NCBI GenBank assembly: GCA_016256075.1
Contig: SDVU01000831.1
Coordinates: 1 to 10,234 of the forward strand
Source: Dictyocoela muelleri
Taxonomy: Eukaryota; Microsporidia
Direction: 5' to 3'
DNA length: 10,234 bases
Positions 1-8,070 of this stretch are shown piece by piece. Position 1 is the first letter of the stretch; every line of letters starts with the position of its first letter. Position numbers and translations under genes: made by a program. The notes beneath the pieces were generated by a model, which saw nothing but the letters and a program-made list of their open reading frames with translations, did not search any database and was not told where the DNA came from.

Positions 1-236
1 TATATGTTTTTTCATCACAACTTAGTAAATCTGTAAAGAAATTGTTGCTAACACCTCCTAAAAAACAAAAAATAGAATATAGTAAAGTATCAAGTTTTAA
101 CTTTGTCGATTTAAAAACGAAACAAAAGGCTCATGATAATCATCGATCTGCAATTCGTTTTCGTACATCTGTATATGTATACAAATCTCCACGTTTTTTT
201 GTAGCTTTTAGATTAACTACATTATTGCACATATGA
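1..236 (+). CDS. 3' end of an unrecognised protein-coding gene (start lies outside the window)
   Basis: The frame is open from the first complete codon (base 3) to a TGA at 234-236, giving 77 residues of a C-terminus. It has no stop although the surrounding DNA is AT-rich and stop-dense. The peptide is basic and hydrophilic at first (KSVKK, then TPPKKQKIEYSK, then KTKQKAHDNHRS) and ends in a more hydrophobic tail (SPRFFVAFRLTTLLHI). I do not recognise a domain. A TTG or ATG inside the frame is not needed as a start, because the frame continues through the left edge. A hairpin follows at 371-414, about 135 bases after the stop. It could be a real host gene end or the tail of another mobile element; nothing here decides. 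Confidence 0.45.
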   Translation, partial: YVFSSQLSKSVKKLLLTPPKKQKIEYSKVSSFNFVDLKTKQKAHDNHRSAIRFRTSVYVYKSPRFFVAFRLTTLLHI

Positions 237-370
237 CATTGTATTTGTCAACGTACAGCATTAATTTCTATTAAGAACTTGACAGCTTCGTCTATATTAT
301 GAAAGATGAAACTTTTATAATTTATTTCATAACTCATGATGGTATGGAATATTGTTTTTTAATTGCTTTA

Positions 371-414
371 CTGGAGAAAATGATCCCCCTCAAAAGGGGG
401 ATCCTTTTCTCCAG
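371..414. repeat. GC-rich inverted repeat, 20-base arms, 4-base loop
   Basis: The left arm at 371-390 (ctggagaaaatgatccccct) and the right arm at 395-414 pair at 19 of 20 positions, separated by the loop caaa. The C5/G5 block in each arm is exceptional in a window this poor in G and C. It lies downstream of the partial gene ending at 236. It may be a folded RNA element in that gene's 3' region, or the fused ends of a very small inverted-repeat element. I saw no second copy in the window. Confidence 0.85.
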
Positions 415-914
415 TTGCACCAAAAAACCTTTTTTAGAATAAAATAAAACATTTAGATCTTCATGTCCATGTTTTCAAAAAAAAATCGTTCAATAATAAT
501 AAATTTTATTCAATAAAAATAAAAGTTTTTGGAAATAGTAATTTATTAATAACCTCTTTTTACTAAATTTATACTAGTTCTCATTTTACATAGCAAGCAG
601 TAGTTGAATCAGTGAAAAGAATATTATATCAATAATGGAGACATTAAAGTTTGAAGTTTGAGATTATAAATAAATATTATTTTATATTTAAGCATATACG
701 ATGAATATGAAATAAATAATTAATATAAAAAAATTTGTTTTGTATGTCTTTCTAATTATAAAACAATCAATTTTGTTTTATAATAATCTATTGAACGTTT
801 AAATTGTGCTTTTATAAATTTCTAATAAACTCGAACTAGTATTTAGTACATATTACAATATTTTATTAACTTAAATTCCGTATTTATTACTAGTTTATGT
901 AGCTTAGAATGTAA

Positions 915-965
915 TTTTAGTTTTTTTACTAAAAAAACGTCTTCAAATAGTAAAAAAATCTAAAA
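915..965. repeat. A/T inverted repeat (about 17-base arms)
   Basis: The left arm at 915-931 (ttttagtttttttacta) pairs with the right arm at 948-965 (tagtaaaaaaatctaaaa) with one inserted base; the loop is about 16 bases. Arms made almost only of A and T are expected by chance more often here than in balanced DNA, so its function is uncertain. Confidence 0.5.
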
Positions 966-1393
966 TATATGTATTAAACTAAAAAAAAGATAAAAAAACT
1001 TATATAATACAATGTATGTCTTCTGTAATTTTTATTTTTTACGTTTTATCTTACTGAGCAGACACTTTTAGTAATTATGTGTGGAATATATCAATACTTA
1101 AGTGTCAATTTTTTCCGGAAAAATTATATTGATAAAATACTGTAAAAAAACATAAATACAATTCATACTTTTTTTTATTAATTTATTCGATAAAAATTTA
1201 ACATCTTAATTTTGAGACAAGTATAATAAATACCTGTAATTACGACAATTATTCTGCATAGAGATAAAAAAGAGGATTATTTGATAACAGAGCTCCATTT
1301 TTTGTTTTTTATTGATTTTTTAGGAAAAAATTATTTGTGTGTTTTAACAATTATAGAGTAAGTCAATTTCTTTTCAAAAATACGGCTATATCA

Positions 1394-2081
1394 TTAAACA
1401 ATTTTCGTAACTATTTTCATTAGTTTGTCATTTAAATCTAAATGCGCATTTTCATCACTTATCATTAGCGAAATACAATCCCATTTAGAATCATCTAAAT
1501 TATAAAAATTGTAGCGGGTTAGAATCTGTTTAGTTTTGCCACTTGAAATGAAATCACTAATGTATCTATTTTCTTCTACACCTAGTTTATAATCTTTTGA
1601 TTTTACAATTAACAATAATAAACTCGTTTTTTTTATCTTAAAAATATTCTTTATAATCCTACGCAAAGATGAAAGATATAAGTATTTATAATATTGTGGC
1701 AAATAATTTTAGATCTATCACTTACAGGAACAATAGGTTATAAAGCATACAGTAAATCTGTAAGACATTTAAAACTAAGTCCAAAATATATTTTTAGACA
1801 TTTTCTCTGGATTTTTTCGATTTAATAATAGCAGTTTTCCTAGAAACAAGAAGTATCAGATAATTATCAATATACGGAATGACATATTTTTTATATAGAT
1901 CTATATTTACGGATTGTTTTTTAAAATTTTCAGTATAATTATTAATGTATTTCATTATTTTTTTCGTGTTTATTATTACTTTCTTTATGCAATGCTTATA
2001 TGAACTATTTATATCTATATTTTCATATTGAAATAATGCACTAAGTATTTTATTATTTTCATTTAGGTAAAGGTTTACTGT
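1394..2081 (-). other. C-terminal region of the LINE ORF2
   Basis: Two long stop-free runs remain. The first, 2081-1797 (95 codons), is rich in Lys, Asn and Tyr and contains CIKKVIINTKKIMKYI and LYKKYVIPYIDNYL. The latter resembles the Tyr/Lys...Pro segment after the palm that forms the thumb and connection in LINE proteins. The second, 1702-1394 (102 codons), starts PQYYKYLYLSSLRRIIK and ends LMKIVTKIV before TAA. The two are in different frames across 1796-1702. No cysteine-rich C-terminal knuckle is seen. Assignment to the element rests on position, strand and continuity with the reverse transcriptase. Confidence 0.6.
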
Positions 2082-2920
2082 TTATAAAAACGTCATCGTT
2101 GCTGTTAGTAAGTAAATATGATTTCTTGAAATTTATTCCATATTTATTTTCTAACGAATTCGAATATATCATATTAATAATATTCTGGTAATACGTTGTA
2201 TTTTTAGACATTATCAGATTTCGTCGGAATAAAGTAATATTTTACAGAAATTACGGAATTTTTTAGAATAGACTATATCTTCGAGAAAAAATAAACGATA
2301 TTGGTGATAATATAGCCCCTTGTGGTATTCCTATATTCATAGGATACTCTTAAGACTAAAAAACATTTTTTCTAATTTTAAACTTATTGTATTCAAATAG
2401 TGAATATATTACTTTAATTAATTTACCGGAAATTTCATGTCCGTATACTAATTTAGAATATAATATTTGGCGGTCTACACAATCATAAGCGTTCTGAAAT
2501 CTAACGAATTTATCTTAGCCTCTCTTTAGACCGTCTAAAATACGTATCTAATACTAATAAATGATCTTTTCTCCTGCTACCAATTTCTAACCCAATTTGA
2601 TTATCAGATATATTTACATTTGATCGTTTTAAAATAACTTCTCATAAACCTTTCTAAGTGTCTCAGATACTGTAATAAGTCGAAATTTAGATATTTTTTT
2701 TGGTATAGTTTTTATATAGAATGTTTCTACTCATGAGGTATTCGTCTTTTTTTTATACAAAGATTAAAGAAGTCACATAGCCGTATTATAATTTCATCAT
2801 CAAATATTTTTAACAATTCATATTTTAGCTGAGAATTACCTCCTGATATATTGTTTATTAGTTATTTTATTATTTCCTTTAGTTCTGTGAGCTTAATACA
2901 TTTGATGTATCCAAAATTGT
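2062..2920 (-). other. Reverse transcriptase domain of the LINE ORF2
   Basis: Read on the minus strand, the pre-finger region SGGNSQLKYELLKIF (from 2846) corresponds to the usual KapGxDgI..ellK. LCDFFNLCIKKRRIPHE, then TAG at 2729-2727 where LINEs usually have Trp, precedes IPKKISKFRLITVSETLRKV (from 2706). QIGLEIGSRRKDHLL (from 2599) is the QfGF..G block. NAYDCVD (2493-2473) is motif A, with its catalytic Asp. MNIGIPQGAILSP (from 2340) is motif B. LLYSDEI (2237-2217) is motif C, with Glu in place of the second Asp of Y-x-D-D. YGINFKKSYLLTNS (2142-2101) resembles motif D. Several frame changes separate these blocks. The set is diagnostic for non-LTR reverse transcriptases. Confidence 0.92.
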
Positions 2921-3419
2921 CATAAATAAACTCGTTTTTATACCTTTTAGTTTTAATATTTTTGTCGATAAATATATCTATTTCGTTTATTTTATTAATT
3001 TTACCAAATCCGGAAATATATTTTTTCTAACCTGTGATTTTTTTTATCGAATTATTGTGTATGTAAAGGTATATTTTCTTTTGAAAGAAATGGATTTATA
3101 TTGACCTTCGGTTTTCTTCTATTCAAATTATTTTCTACAAAATCAGAATGTATTTTTTTTTTATAACAGATATATTTTTAGTTGAGGTGTTTTCTAAATC
3201 TGTATTCCTTTCAATTTTTTTTTCCTTTTTATTTTTATCATTTTTAAACCACAATTTAAGAATAAATATAATGTTATTCTATTCAATATTTATATTATTC
3301 GATATGGGTAAAAATCTGTGTTTACTATTCATTCTAAATCTTACTCTTTCTTGTATATCTTTTATTTCTAAGAGGTGGTAATAATAAATGATAATTCTAT
3401 CGATGACCTTTTTTAAAAC

Positions 3420-4003
3420 ATTAATAGCAATAATCTCATGGTCGGAGAAGCTACAATGCTTTTTGTAAATCTCAATATCCACATTTAAATATATCTTTTC
3501 AGTTTTGGTCGAGATTGTACCTTATATATACGTATTAAAGCCAAAGCATTTTCCTGTTATACCTATGTTAGCACAGTTTGAACAAAAAAATTGTAATCCT
3601 TTATATTTTACTCTCCTATGTTAATATCTCCGACTAGAACGATATTTTAATTATTTCTTTTCAAAAGAGAGTATAAAAATTGTTCAAATTTTTCAATACG
3701 CGGAGACACATATAAAAAGTAATGATTTATATTGTTACAAGACAACAAAACACCTAAATCATTTTCATGCATAACTTTAATATGAACATATTCTTTGACC
3801 GCTATTAGAATTCATTTGCCTAATCGGTATCTATTTATGACCTTTTTAGCAGGCTTAGTATATGCGATTACTAAATTTCTCTGAAGGTTTATAACTGTCA
3901 GTCCAGGTTTCTACAAAAGAAATTAAGTCTAAATTATCCAAGTATGTAGATGAAAAAAAAGTTATTTATTTTTTTTAAATGTAAAACCATTAATATTTAA
4001 GAA
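3420..4003 (-). other. AP-endonuclease-like domain of the LINE ORF2
   Basis: The motifs lie in the order expected for the exonuclease/endonuclease/phosphatase fold used by LINEs. LNINGF at 4000-3983 carries the N-terminal Asn. DLISFVETWTD at 3929-3897 has the metal-binding Glu. ILIAVKEYVHIK and FLYVSPRIEKF are core strands. NIVLVGDINIGE at 3646-3611 has the catalytic Asp and Asn. SFSDHEII at 3452-3429 has the C-terminal Asp-His pair. The catalytic residues are still legible. Stops at 3964-3962 and later, and frame changes between about 3960 and 3930 and near 3610, break the domain. Finding all these motifs, in order and with suitable spacing, makes the call strong despite the decay. Confidence 0.88.
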
Positions 4004-4570
4004 AATATAATAAAAAATATACGGCGCGCGGTGTTTAATAAGTTCTTCTTCCGGAAATTTTCTATTCTCATACCAATCCACATATTCTGAAAAAACAAAA
4101 AAGTTTTCTATTTTACATGATTTATCACAAAATACGACAGAGCAATGAAATTAAGTTTATTTTTCATAGAGATTTCTGAAAATCAACCTTCGTAAGCTTA
4201 ATATAGGCTAGGTCCTCAAAAAGTTTATAAAATACCGGTTTGGCCTTTATTAGATGTAGTCGTTCTTTGAGATCATCTAAAATATCCACGTCAAAAATAA
4301 GTTCGCAGATTTTATCATTAATACATAATATTTTTAATATGTGTCTTTTTAATAGACGTTTTTTCCTCAATAAAATTTTTTAATACCCAAATTTTACATC
4401 GAGAGTTCCAGTTATGTAACCAACAGAAAAATTCTGTTTTTTATCATTTTTAAAATTTTCTTTTAACATCACATGATTTTTTTTTAATTTTTTTCGAATT
4501 TTAGACATGGTGATTCAATTTATTTAATTGTATCCTTATTATCATTATTTAAAAGAACGTTATTAGTTAT

Positions 4571-5085
4571 TTATAGATTTAGTATTGTATCATTATTTCC
4601 CGGAAATTCACTCTTTTCAATAAAACGCATAAACTGTAAATTTCTTTCTCTTAGCTCAGAAATGACAAAATAAAGTATTCTTGTATAATCATCGTCATAA
4701 AAATCCCACACACATATCAAATTTTATAATTATTATCTGTTAACAATTTATTACTAGAACAAAATAGTATACAAAAGTGGTTGTATTCTTTTTTACCTGC
4801 ATTCTTTACTAAAATTCGCTAGAATATTTCAGTCATGCCTAAAGACAGTTCAAAGATAGTTTTATATCTATGTTCAGAATTTTTTCCTAACATATTCTAG
4901 TTTTCATCATTCAGAACTTTATAAAATCTGGGTGAAATAATATCGCCTCTTTTTACTAAAATTTCTGTAGTGATTTTCATATCAAAGAATATATCTGCAT
5001 CTTGATCTTCTAAATTTCTTTTTCTACGCTTTAGATTCCGAAGGTACTGTATTTGTATTTTTTTATCTTCTTAGTCAAATGTCAT
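4571..5085 (-). pseudogene. LINE ORF1-like protein, decayed
   Basis: A frame of about 170 codons starts at ATG 5085-5083 and ends at TAA 4573-4571. It is interrupted by stops at 5073-5071 (codon 5), 4899-4897 and 4821-4819, and by a frame change near 4720. Long stop-free runs between them are clearly protein-like. They include a basic patch (LKRRKRNLEDQDADIFFDMK), then ILVKRGDIISPRFYKVLNDE, and, after the frame change, an acidic-aromatic segment (WDFYDDDYTRILYFVISELR) and a tail rich in charged residues (FIEKSEFPGNND). No CCHC knuckle, RRM or coiled coil is obvious. By position, immediately before ORF2, it would be the element's nucleic-acid-binding ORF1 protein; that role is inferred from the layout only. 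It could instead be an upstream host gene remnant, but its strand and spacing favour the element. Confidence 0.6.
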
Positions 5086-5459
5086 AATTATTTATGTTTT
5101 TATACTTTTAACTTTCTAAAGGAGATAAAGAAACTAATGAAAACAGTGTCCTCCTAAATCATTTTTAAAATGTACTAAAGAGTATAAAGTAATATCTTTA
5201 AAGAACTGTATTCTCAATTTCTAAATTGTTTAAACAATGTTTAAATAAAATTGCTTTTAAAGCGAGTTGAAAATAGTGTAATTCTATTTATACATATTAT
5301 AATACAATTATCTGAAAAACAGTTTAATAAAAAAATTTATAAAACTATATATTTCGATTATCTGATAGACTAAATAATTTTTAAGGAGAAAGTAATTATT
5401 TTTTAAATTTATAGTATTTTATAATCAAATTAATACTAAAATCAAATTTAATTCTTTAA
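5086..5459. other. AT-rich spacer between the LINE and the 5460 ORF
   Basis: There is no reading frame or motif of note. Part of it next to 5085 is presumably the LINE's 5' untranslated region. The far side would hold the promoter of the plus-strand ORF at 5460; a TATA-like stretch at about 5411-5424 is not distinguishable from background in such sequence. Confidence 0.5.
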
Positions 5460-5696
5460 ATGTCACCTTATAATTTAAAAATTTTTGTCATTCTATTATT
5501 ATTGTTTTTTTTCAATTTCAGTTTAGCCTGTTTGTATTCCTCCCTAGGAATCAATTTTAGTTTTAACAATGACTTATTAGTGACATGCTATAAAATAAAT
5601 CTTTACGTTGTTTTAATGGTTTTTCGAACGTGTTGTCATGTTTTGACATCCACTAATTTTAACCAAAAAGAGTCATTTTTAGCATTTTTTATTTAA
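5460..5696 (+). CDS. Possible small secreted or membrane-anchored protein, 78 aa
   Basis: The frame runs from ATG 5460-5462 to TAA 5694-5696. The N-terminus looks like a signal peptide: residues 1-7 include one Lys, residues 8-18 are a hydrophobic core (IFVILLLLFFF), and NFSLAC at 19-24 offers an A-C cleavage site. The mature part would be about 55 residues with Cys at 24, 43, 58 and 59, no further strong membrane segment, and a charged FNQKES near the end. The ORF is less AT-rich than the DNA on both sides, which favours a gene over a chance frame. I recognise no family. It could also be a fragment of a decayed gene. It is divergent from the LINE. Confidence 0.4.
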   Translation: MSPYNLKIFVILLLLFFFNFSLACLYSSLGINFSFNNDLLVTCYKINLYVVLMVFRTCCHVLTSTNFNQKESFLAFFI

Positions 5697-6248
5697 AGAC
5701 GCGTATATAATAAGAATTTTATTATATTATAGTCTTATAATATTTTTTTTTATAAAAAAAAAAAAAACGAAAGAATTTTTATATATTTAAAAATTTAAAA
5801 TTTTTAAAAAAAATATATCTGAAAGAGATTTATAATTTTAAAACTTTCTTAATAATTTAAATTAACTATAAATAAAGTACCTATATCAAGTAAACAGTAA
5901 AATTAAAAATTTTAAATATTTAGATTTTATCATTCGTAATTTAAAAATTTTACCAACGTCTCATTTCCTATTATTTTAATTTTTTTTTAAAAATTTTTTT
6001 AAAATTTAAAATATCCGTAAAAAGAATAAACTATAAATAAAATATAAATAAATATATATATAAATATATAAATATATATATATATATATTTTTTATTTAT
6101 AGTTTATTCTTATTAAATAAATAATTATATACAGGATAAAGCCTAGCTTATTCTATAAATAGAGTAATTATACTCATTGTTTTTAAATATAATAAACTCA
6201 TTATAGGAGATCCATCATAGTATAATATAATCATCTGTTTTTTTTTTA
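5697..6248. other. Extremely AT-rich stretch without a gene
   Basis: Long A and T runs (for example A14 at 5754-5767) and TA repeats (about 6051-6090) make up most of it. An 8-base A/T stem with a gtct loop at 5724-5743, followed by a T run, lies about 30 bases after the 78-codon ORF. A long inverted repeat sits at 6022-6111. No coding signal is visible. Confidence 0.6.
6022..6111. repeat. Inverted repeat with perfect 20-base arms around a TA tract
   Basis: The left arm at 6022-6041 (aagaataaactataaataaa) is the exact reverse complement of the right arm at 6092-6111. The 50 bases between them are almost wholly TA/ATA repeat and can themselves fold, so the whole 90 bases could form one long hairpin or cruciform. 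The arms contain few G or C, but a 20-base perfect match with this mixed order is more than simple repeat structure. Confidence 0.75.
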
Positions 6249-6412
6249 GGTAGGACATTAGTGGACTGCGTTAGAAGGACCAACTTCTATATGCTTTCTG
6301 TAAAAGACATATAAGGCAGTAGCCTTTCGTTTCACCCTACTGAGTCAGCTATAGCTTCTGAATACTTCGAATAACGAAGAAACAAGCAGATAAGAGAACA
6401 TTATACAATCGA
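6249..6412. other. GC-elevated island of unknown nature
   Basis: Base composition changes abruptly here compared with the flanks. Both strands have frames with unusually few stops. Plus-strand blocks read GRTLVDCVRRTNFYMLSVKD and SSLSFHPTESAIASEYFE; minus-strand blocks read LSRVKRKATALYVFYRKHIE and VGPSNAV. Each has about two stops in 55 codons. I recognise neither. The most likely explanation is a remnant of a coding sequence (host gene or transposon); an RNA gene is possible, but no tRNA-like cloverleaf or internal promoter box could be made out. Confidence 0.4.
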
Positions 6413-7262
6413 AAAAAAATTTTAAACTACAATTATACATTATTGGACATTATATATAATGTAGAATAATTATAGAGTATTATGAGAAAGTTAAAAAGAG
6501 AAATGAGAATTTTTCAAGGTTAAAAAAGAAGTAAACAAACATTCTGTAATACATTCATATAATACTATTAATATTTATTATAACTTATATATAGTAAAAT
6601 ATAAGAATAGAACAAGTATAGTATATAGTAATAAAATGAGATAAATATAAAAAAAATGAATTATAAAGAAACCAGTAATGAATAAGCGCGGAAAAAAAAA
6701 TATTTGTATGAAGTATATTTTAATAGCGATTATATAGAAACAAGAAATATATAAAAATAGACGATATATTATTAAAACAATATCAGTAATATTTACAGGA
6801 GAGACAATGTAATTATATATATACAATTGTATTAGAGCGTAAAAAATAATATACATTAATTCTTAAAAAAAAAGCATATAAGAGTGTTTATGTTAAAGCT
6901 ACGCTATACATAGAATTTAATGATAAAAAATATTCTATTAGAATAAAGTATATTTTTTTAGAATTTTTATTTTTAACACAAAAAAATAGAAGATTACGAT
7001 AAATATAGAAAGAAGTAGTTTAAGACAAGTTGACCATGGCATTTTTAGAAATTTAGAAAGTAAATGCAAGAAGCGTATTTTCTAATTATTTTTTAGAATA
7101 TTAGTATCTAGTTCATATTTAGAACGTTCTTTAGAAATTTTGTGGGTGTTTATAACAACTTACTTGGGCTAAATATTTTTTTTTTATTTCTAAAAATAAT
7201 CTAAAATAACGGTTTAAGACAATATCTATAAAAATACTATTATCAAATAATTTAGTATAATA
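6413..7262. other. AT-rich stretch without a supported gene
   Basis: The plus strand is A-rich over much of this part, which lowers stop density on the T-rich minus strand and gives a hydrophobic 92-codon chance-like frame at 6856-6578. Nothing else is visible. Confidence 0.5.
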
Positions 7263-7502
7263 TCACATAGCAAAAAAATTAGATATCTTGATTATTAAAA
7301 TAAAAATAGAAATATATTTATTACTATAAATAATAAAATGTAAAGAAAATTTGATTATTACATTATAAAAATGTACTATTTGCCTCCTGATATCTGTGCG
7401 AATATACTTTATGACAAGTATTTTGTATAGAAGGTATTCGATACATATAAAGTTTAAATGTTTAGCTATAACGAGAATTTCCTTAGCAAAAAGACTAAAT
7501 GT
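7263..7502 (-). pseudogene. Stop-free 79-codon run, possible decayed coding segment
   Basis: On the minus strand the frame is open from just after TAG 7505-7503 to TGA 7265-7263, with no Met start near its beginning. It reads in part LFAKEILVIAKHLNFICIEY and IKYIRTDIRRQIVHFYNVII, a mix of charged and hydrophobic residues, ending in a strongly hydrophobic tail. It lies downstream, on the same strand, of the first repeat copy (about 8070-7660), so it may be the C-terminal half of the same decayed gene. A plus-strand alternative overlaps it, beginning MYYLPPDICANILYDKYFV at 7371 and soon interrupted. No domain is recognised. Confidence 0.3.
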
Positions 7503-7659
7503 CTACAAATAGGTCACAAAAAGATAGAATTCGATATAAAAATAATATTATGATGACTTAAGAAATATTAAATATTAAATTTTTGTAAAAATAAACGAAA
7601 ACCTTCAACTTTTATTGCTTATATATATATATATCAGATTCATTATTACTAACCATTTT

Positions 7660-8070
7660 CTTATATATTACATGTTAAGAATCATAACTGCCATCTAGAA
7701 GTTTTTTTTATATAACCCAAGCCACAACCTCTTTATGTTGTTTTAATAATACCTCACTAATAAGCTTAATAGAGACCTAGTGGAACTTGCAAATTTCGTT
7801 GTATAGATGACTAGATAAGGTAAATGTTCTGAAAGACGTAATAATTATTTTATAGGTATAACTATTTTTTTTGCTTAGAGACGTCCGAGAATATCTCGGC
7901 ATCTTAGAAAAAAACTTTCTTAATTATTATATAATAGACCAATTCTTAGTAAGCTATGTCAACTAGATCTACTATATATTGCTATTCTCTTTCTAGAGAT
8001 AATGAGCAATTTGCCATTCTCAATTATTTAATAAAGCATGCCGCCGCATGATTAAACTATTATATGTTAA
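7660..8070 (-). repeat. Dispersed repeat, copy 1 of 3 (decayed, possibly transposase-derived)
   Basis: Anchors shared with copies 2 and 3, in the same order, are cataactgcc at 7683, acctcactaataagct at 7751, aatagacc at 7933 and aagctatgtcaact at 7951. The minus strand reads as decayed protein: MRRHALLNN (from about 8050), and after several stops SKKNSYTYKIIITSFRTF, LSSHLYNEICKFH, VSIKLISEVLLKQHKEVVAW and KKLLDGSYDS. There are only about two stops in 80 codons, where random DNA of this composition would give several more. The pattern R-x-x-(F/T)-x-x-S-x-(L)...I-C-K...stop (Trp?) resembles the N-terminal part of ISXO2/Merlin-type transposases, but only weakly. The limits are approximate. Confidence 0.6.

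Larger units (their letters stand above)
237..1393. other. AT-rich spacer without a gene
   Basis: No reading frame of useful length or recognisable motif is seen on either strand. The stretch contains the GC-rich hairpin at 371-414, an A/T hairpin at 915-965 and a short palindrome at 1110-1123. Its right end (about 1298-1393) is probably the 3' untranslated part of the LINE that lies to the right. On the minus strand, an A-rich run at 1298-1322 may be what is left of its A-rich tail. No target-site duplication could be identified. Confidence 0.6.
1394..4508 (-). pseudogene. LINE ORF2: endonuclease/reverse transcriptase polyprotein, decayed
   Basis: The start chosen is ATG 4508-4506, in an ACC-ATG context. 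It opens a lysine-rich N-terminus (MSKIRKKLKKNHVMLKENF) that reads on, through one stop at 4382-4380, to a stop at 4166-4164. That is about 114 codons, including the segment ELIFDVDILDDLKERLHLIK. In another frame follow DWYENRKFPEEELIKH and the endonuclease domain (about 4003-3420), a lysine-rich linker (about 3420-2920), the reverse transcriptase (about 2920-2062), a stop-free thumb/connection run (2081-1797) and a C-terminal 102-codon run ending at TAA 1396-1394. At least five in-frame stops and about eight frame changes are visible. Target-primed reverse transcription (nicking the target and copying the RNA there) is the known role of such proteins; this copy cannot make one. The distance of about 170 codons from the start to the endonuclease is unusually long. 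Confidence 0.85.
1394..5085 (-). mobile_element. Decayed APE-type LINE (non-LTR retrotransposon), two ORFs
   Basis: In order on the minus strand there is an ORF1-like frame (5085-4571), a gap of 62 bases, then an ORF2-like frame (4508-1394). ORF2 carries an AP-endonuclease-like domain followed by a LINE-type reverse transcriptase. This order is that of endonuclease-encoding non-LTR elements; no protease, integrase or RNase H motif and no long terminal repeats were seen. The coding part is about 3.7 kb, short for the class but able to hold an ORF2 of about 1,040 codons. The limits given are those of the coding part: the 5' UTR (beyond 5085) and the 3' UTR (perhaps to about 1300) were not delimited. 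Numerous in-frame stops and frame changes are spread over both ORFs, so it is an old inactive copy. Clade assignment is not possible by eye. Confidence 0.88.

Noticed and set aside
3148-3381. Plus-strand 77-codon hydrophobic ORF
   Set aside because: It is antisense to the LINE ORF2 linker and the end of its endonuclease domain; the T-rich strand opposite Lys/Asn codons naturally lacks stops.
4571-5085. Non-standard genetic code with TAA/TAG read as Gln
   Set aside because: It would smooth some stops in ORF1, but TGA stops and frame changes also occur in the element, so decay explains it better.
1394-5085. LTR retrotransposon or retrovirus-like origin for the reverse transcriptase
   Set aside because: The GIPQGA block, the preceding APE domain and the lack of long terminal repeats, protease and integrase identify a LINE.
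5724-5751. Stem-loop plus T run after the 78-codon ORF, resembling a bacterial terminator
   Set aside because: The stem is only A/T, the window is eukaryotic, and such structures are common by chance in this sequence.
6249-6412. Possible tRNA or other structured RNA gene
   Set aside because: No acceptor/T-arm pairing or A and B box pair could be built on either strand by eye.
6578-6856. Minus-strand 92-codon hydrophobic ORF
   Set aside because: It lies in a tract where the minus strand is T-rich. It consists almost only of Ile, Leu, Phe and Tyr, with no domain and no compositional contrast to the flanks, so it is most likely a chance frame.
7619-7634. TA microsatellite
   Set aside because: It is a short simple repeat of a kind expected throughout this AT-rich sequence.
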